Assembly (NCBI GenBank): GCA_009469585.1
Contig: SSXW01000004.1
Coordinates: 186,001-250,000 of the forward strand
DNA length: 64,000 bases
Origin: Dechloromonas sp. Dech2017
GTDB taxonomy: Bacteria > Pseudomonadota > Gammaproteobacteria > Burkholderiales > Rhodocyclaceae
Reading direction: 5' to 3'
The translations under genes were made by a program, and so were the position numbers. The notes under the pieces were generated by a model. It worked only from the letters and a program-made list of their open reading frames with translations. It was not told where the DNA came from and did no database searches. Below, in pieces: positions 60,323-64,000 of the stretch; the first letter of the stretch is position 1; each line of letters opens with the position of its first letter.

Positions 60323-61690
60323 TCAGTGCAGGCGGCTGACCTGTCGCGGAAAGGGTTGGGCGGCCTTGATCGATTCGGGCAGGGTTTGCATGGCGACGAC
60401 GGCCTCCTCGCGACTGGTGAAATCGCCGAAAATTACCCCGACCCGATCCCGGCCGGACAGGCTGGAGCGGTAGGCGCGAACGTTTTCCGGATCGAGAGCG
60501 GTGGTGGCACGGGCGAGAAAGCCCTCGATCTCCCCGGTATTGCCGGCATCGGTGGCAAGCAACTGGATGAAGTAATGGTTGCGCGGTGCCTGGTCGATCC
60601 ATTCTTCATAAGCGCTCATGTGCCGGCGGGTCAGCGGGCCGAAGCGGATATTTTCCGGGTCGCCGCGCTGGGCATTGTTGACCAGCGGGAGCGTTGGCGG
60701 CTTCTTGCCAGGCAAGGCGAGTGGCTGTTTTTCCACTGGCGGCGCTTCACCGCTTTCGTTGCCCGCCGGCAAGCGATCCTTGAAGCCGACGCCGAGCGCT
60801 ACAAGTAGCGCGGCAAGGCCGGCCCCGGTCAGTGGCCACAGCCAGGGCCTGGCTTGCCCCCGGGGGGCGGCGTGGAGGGGCGAGAAGCGGGCGTCCTGAA
60901 CGGCGATGTCAATTTCCCTAGTGGCCACTTGATGGCTGCCATGCGAGAAGGCGGCGAGCAGCGCCTTGTCGGCCAGGATGTTGATGCGCCGCGACAGGCC
61001 TTCGGAAACCCGGGCGATGGTGTCGATCGCCTCGCCAGAAAATGGATTGGGGCCGTGATAGCCGGCGGCGCGCAGACGGAACTCGATGTAGGCCGCGACA
61101 TCGTCGCGTTTGAGAGGGGACAGGCTGAAATGCTGGGTAATCCGCTCGCGCAATTGCCGCATGTCATTGGCGGCCAGGCGCTCATCGAGTTCCGGCTGGG
61201 CGAAAAGGGTGATCTGCAGCAGCTTGCTGGCTTTCGATTCCAAATTGGAAAGCAGGCGAATCTCTTCCAGCGATTCGGCCGGCATGGCGTGGGCCTCGTC
61301 GATCAGCAGGACGACTCGTTTACCTTCGGCGTAGCGGGCGATCAGGGTTTCCTGCAGGGCGCGGGTCAGCGAATGCGTGGCCTTGCCTTCAGTCGGGATG
61401 CCCAGTTCGTCGGCGATGGCGCCAAGGATTTCCTGGCGGGAGAGCGACGGGTTGGCCAGGTAGAGCGATTCGACGTTTTTCGGCAGGCGCTCGAGCAGCA
61501 TGCGGCAGAGCATGGTCTTGCCGCTGCCCACCTCGCCGGTGATGGTGACGATACCTTCGTCCTGGGTGATGGCGTAGATCAGTGCCTCGAGGGTCGGCCC
61601 GCGGTTGGCGCCAGTGAAGAAGAAGTCGGTATGCGGCGTGATGCGGAAGGGCGCCTCGCGCAGCCCGAAATATTCGAGATAAAGGCTCAT
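60323..61690 (-). CDS. mshM: MshM/ExeA-like AAA ATPase with SPOR-like C-terminus
   Basis: This encodes 455 residues. An ExeA/MshM-type AAA domain has Walker A GEVGSGKT near residue 52 and Walker B VVLLIDEAHAMP. A membrane helix lies near residue 290 (LWPLTGAGLAALLVALGVGF), and a C-terminal segment from about residue 375 (HYFIQLLATDAGNTGEIEGF, VGVIFGDFTSREEAVVAM) looks like a SPOR peptidoglycan-binding domain. It should help insert the pilus apparatus through the cell wall. It overlaps the regulator gene by 4 bp. Confidence 0.92.
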   Translation of the reverse strand: MSLYLEYFGLREAPFRITPHTDFFFTGANRGPTLEALIYAITQDEGIVTITGEVGSGKTMLCRMLLERLPKNVESLYLANPSLSRQEILGAIADELGIPTEGKATHSLTRALQETLIARYAEGKRVVLLIDEAHAMPAESLEEIRLLSNLESKASKLLQITLFAQPELDERLAANDMRQLRERITQHFSLSPLKRDDVAAYIEFRLRAAGYHGPNPFSGEAIDTIARVSEGLSRRINILADKALLAAFSHGSHQVATREIDIAVQDARFSPLHAAPRGQARPWLWPLTGAGLAALLVALGVGFKDRLPAGNESGEAPPVEKQPLALPGKKPPTLPLVNNAQRGDPENIRFGPLTRRHMSAYEEWIDQAPRNHYFIQLLATDAGNTGEIEGFLARATTALDPENVRAYRSSLSGRDRVGVIFGDFTSREEAVVAMQTLPESIKAAQPFPRQVSRLH

Positions 61691-63108
61691 TGACGGTTTC
61701 GGCCTTCCAGTCGGTTGTAGAGGGTGGTGCGGTTGATGCCGAGCCGGCGGGCGGCCTGGCTCATGTTGCCGTTGCTCAGTTCGATGGCGGTGTCGATGTA
61801 GCAGCGCTGCCAGAGTTCAAGCGTCGTATCGAGGTTGATGCGGGTCGCCTTTTCCAGGTGCTGGCGGGCCGCTTGCCTGACGTTCTCTGGGTTGTCCGCG
61901 GCCAGTCCGTTCGGGTCGGCGGCCGGTTCGGGAATGTCGAGATAGTCGAATTCGGCGCGCAACTGGTCGGCGGAAACCTCCTTGCCGGCGTGACGAGCGG
62001 TCAGGCGGATGACGATGTTGCGCAGTTCGCGCACATTGCCGGGAAAACCGTAGTCGAGCCACAGCGATTGGGCAGCCGGGGCGAGCCGGAAGGGCTCGGC
62101 GAGAACCTGGGCGGCGCTGGTCTTGCGGAAATGCTCGAGCAGCAGCAAGCGATCCAGCCCTGTTTCGCGCAGCGAGGGGACGGATACCGTGAACACCGAC
62201 AGCCGGTGGAAGAGGTCGGCACGGAATCGACCGGCACGCATTTCCTGGCGCAGGTCGCGGTTGGTGGCGGCAATGATGCGGGCTGTCGATACCCGAGTCT
62301 GGGTTTCGCCGACGCGCTGGTATTCGCCGTTTTCGAGTACGCGCAGCAGCTTGGGTTGCAGTTCCAGCGGCAGTTCGCCGATTTCGTCGAGAAACAGCGT
62401 GCCGCTGTCGGCATCCTCGAAATAGCCGGCCTTGGCCGCGCTGGCGCCGGTGAAGGCGCCCTTGGCGTAGCCGAACAGCGTCGGTTCGAGCAGGGTTGGG
62501 GAAATGGCGGCGCAGTTCAGCGCCAGGAAGGGTTTGTCGCGGCGCTCGGTCAGGCGGTGCAGGTAGTGGCTGGCGACGATGTCCTTGCCGCTGCCCGATT
62601 CGCCTTCGATCAGCACCGGGTAGGCGAGGTTGGCATATTGGCCGAGTTGCAGGCGCAGTCGCTGCATCGGCAGGCTTTCGCCGATCAGTCCGGTGTTTCT
62701 CGCGTCGGCACTCGGGTTGCCGAAGCGCAGGGCTTGCTGGAAGAGTTGATCGAGGCTGCCCGGGTCGCAGGGCTTGCCGACGAAGTCGACGGCCCCCAGG
62801 GTGCGGGCATGACAGGCATTTTCGTCGTCGTTCTGCCCGGAGAGCACGATGATTTTCATTTCCGGAGACAGGGCCAGCAGGTCGCTGATCAGCGCGAAGC
62901 CCTCGTCGGGGCGGTGGGGGTGAGGCGGGAGGCCGAGGTCGATGAGAGCCAGTTGCGGCGGCTGACGCAGTTGTCGTAGCAGGGCCTGGGCATGCGGCCG
63001 GGAATGGCTGGTAATGACGTCGTAGTCGCGAGCGAAGGCGAAGCTGAGCGATTCGGTAATCAGTGAGTCGTCGTCGACGATCAGCAGGAGCGGCTTGGCA
63101 AGTGACAA
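61687..63108 (-). CDS. Sigma-54-dependent response regulator (PilR/PrsR type)
   Basis: This encodes about 473 residues: a receiver domain (Asp57 in [10 protein letters not shown]), a sigma-54-interacting AAA domain with GESGSGKD and the GAFTGA loop, and a C-terminal Fis-type helix-turn-helix ([20 protein letters not shown]). The TTG at 63108 is the best start; no ATG fits. It overlaps mshM by 4 bp and heads the pilus operon. It is the obvious activator of the sigma-54 pilin promoter at 45325, with the kinase at 45365 as its likely partner. Confidence 0.93.
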   Translation of the reverse strand: MSLAKPLLLIVDDDSLITESLSFAFARDYDVITSHSRPHAQALLRQLRQPPQLALIDLGLPPHPHRPDEGFALISDLLALSPEMKIIVLSGQNDDENACHARTLGAVDFVGKPCDPGSLDQLFQQALRFGNPSADARNTGLIGESLPMQRLRLQLGQYANLAYPVLIEGESGSGKDIVASHYLHRLTERRDKPFLALNCAAISPTLLEPTLFGYAKGAFTGASAAKAGYFEDADSGTLFLDEIGELPLELQPKLLRVLENGEYQRVGETQTRVSTARIIAATNRDLRQEMRAGRFRADLFHRLSVFTVSVPSLRETGLDRLLLLEHFRKTSAAQVLAEPFRLAPAAQSLWLDYGFPGNVRELRNIVIRLTARHAGKEVSADQLRAEFDYLDIPEPAADPNGLAADNPENVRQAARQHLEKATRINLDTTLELWQRCYIDTAIELSNGNMSQAARRLGINRTTLYNRLEGRNRQ

Positions 63109-63213
63109 GAGCGCAACATTCCAAATGAAATTTGTTGGATTATAGCCTCGCCGTTTTCCTGTGGCTGCAAGCGCTTCTGATAAAATCGACCGACTTTTTT
63201 CTGGGAAAGTACT

Positions 63214-64000
63214 TTGTCCGACGACATTCTGGTCGATATCGAGAACCTGCACTTCACTTATGACGACAGGCCGGTGCTGCAGGGAATCAACATGAAGATT
63301 CCGCGCGGCAAGCTGGTGGCGATCATGGGCGGGTCCGGTTGTGGCAAGACGACGCTGTTGCGCTGCATAGGCGGACAGTTGCGGCCGACCGGCGGTCGCG
63401 TTCGCCTTGAGAAGCACCAGGTTTGCGAAATGTCGCAGGGCGAGTTGTACCGGCTGCGCAGGCGAATGGGCATGCTGTTCCAGTTTGGCGCCTTGTTTAC
63501 CGACATGTCGGTGTTTGAAAACGTGGCCTTCCCGATGCGCGAGCACACCGACATGTCGGATGAAATGATCCGCGATCTGGTCCTGATGAAACTCGAGGCG
63601 GTTGGCTTGCGTGGCGCCCACAAGCTGATGCCGGCCGAGCTGTCGGGCGGCATGGCGCGGCGGGTGGCCCTGGCCCGGGCGTTGGCCCTCGATCCCATGC
63701 TGGTCATGTACGACGAGCCGTTTACCGGGCTTGATCCGATCGGCCTGGGTGTTATCGGCCAGTTGATTCGCAAGCTGAACAGCGCACTGGGGACGACCTC
63801 GATCATGGTCACCCATGACATTCAGGAGTCGTTGCTGATTGTCGACTACATCTTTTTCATGAATGGCGGCCGGGTCGTCGCTCAGGGCACGCCGGATGAA
63901 ATCCGGGCGTCGAAGGATCCTTTCGTGCATCAGTTCGTGCATGCCGAGGCTGACGGGCCGGTGCATTTCGATTATCCGGCGCCAGCCGTGGCCAAGGAAT
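63214..64000 (+). CDS. mlaF: MlaF-type ABC transporter ATP-binding protein (cut by window edge)
   Basis: This encodes the first 262 residues of the ATPase of the Mla system, which moves phospholipids between the outer and inner membranes. Walker A is GGSGCGKTT near residue 38, the Q loop is LFQFGALF, the signature is SGGMARRVALARALAL, and Walker B is MLVMYDEPFTGLD. The TTG at 63214 is the likely start. The C-terminus continues beyond the window. The downstream mlaE and mlaD genes are probably just outside. Confidence 0.93.
   Translation, partial: MSDDILVDIENLHFTYDDRPVLQGINMKIPRGKLVAIMGGSGCGKTTLLRCIGGQLRPTGGRVRLEKHQVCEMSQGELYRLRRRMGMLFQFGALFTDMSVFENVAFPMREHTDMSDEMIRDLVLMKLEAVGLRGAHKLMPAELSGGMARRVALARALALDPMLVMYDEPFTGLDPIGLGVIGQLIRKLNSALGTTSIMVTHDIQESLLIVDYIFFMNGGRVVAQGTPDEIRASKDPFVHQFVHAEADGPVHFDYPAPAVAKE

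Noticed and set aside
63214..64000. Reading the terminal ABC ATPase as LptB, the gene missing after lptA
   Set aside because: The SGGMARRVALARALAL signature and LFQFGALF Q-loop fit MlaF, not LptB.

Overview
The window looks like a piece of a high-GC betaproteobacterial chromosome, most likely from the Rhodocyclaceae (Dechloromonas/Azonexus-like). This is inferred from gene content and order: rplU-rpmA-obg-proB, phasin genes, nitrogen-fixation accessory genes, a hemerythrin and an MSHA-type pilus cluster. No rRNA, tRNA, CRISPR array, insertion sequence or phage gene was found. Almost every base is coding, genes often overlap by 4 bp, and no gene-free stretch exceeds about 300 bp.

Layout. 1-2700 (minus): ribosomal proteins L21 and L27, the GTPase Obg and glutamate 5-kinase, with a MntA/HepT toxin-antitoxin pair wedged between obg and proB. 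2.8-5.0 kb: FKBP isomerase, an RsuA/RluF-type pseudouridine synthase with a long disordered N-terminus, and a MaoC-type hydratase. 5.1-10.2 kb (minus): a MacAB-like export system with two permeases separated by inverted repeats. 10.4-16.3 kb (plus): hybrid histidine kinase, HD-GYP response regulator, outer-membrane barrel and a small periplasmic binding protein. 16.3-17.1 kb: a structured RNA-like leader, ridA and a 160-bp palindrome. 17.1-24.2 kb: M23 peptidase, thioredoxin-like protein, zinc metallopeptidase, pyrF, an orphan adenine methyltransferase, peroxiredoxin and AraC regulator. 24.4-30.5 kb: DUF924 protein, glnS, Pit transporter, crcB, and a NafY/NifX-like gene plus nifF behind a NifA/sigma-54 control region. 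30.5-38.7 kb: hemerythrin, a zinc-ribbon PD-(D/E)XK nuclease-like protein, lipoprotein, DUF2132 protein, hrpA, an EI24-family protein and a CinA-N-like protein. 38.9-44.6 kb: two phasins, lptA, lptC, kdsD (kdsC is missing from its usual place) and a Kef-type antiporter. 44.6-63.1 kb: a sigma-54-driven pilin, a sensor kinase, a class III cyclase and an MSHA-like pilus operon headed by a sigma-54 response regulator; its ATPase gene mshE carries an apparent frameshift. 63.2 kb to the end: mlaF, cut by the window edge.

How the genes work together. The pilus region appears to be one regulated system: response regulator, sensor kinase, a sigma-54 promoter with upstream direct repeats before the pilin gene, and an ATPase with a c-di-GMP-binding-type N-terminus. 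The NifA-type control region ties nifF and its neighbour to nitrogen fixation.

The most unusual signal is a dispersed sequence family: a core close to GCTGCGGTCGAC followed by three short A/T tracts spaced about one helical turn apart. About 15 copies lie across the window, in both orientations, mostly inside genes. The tracts are conserved as A/T-rich positions rather than as an exact sequence. The layout resembles the DNA uptake signals of Pasteurellaceae and I know of no description of it in this group.
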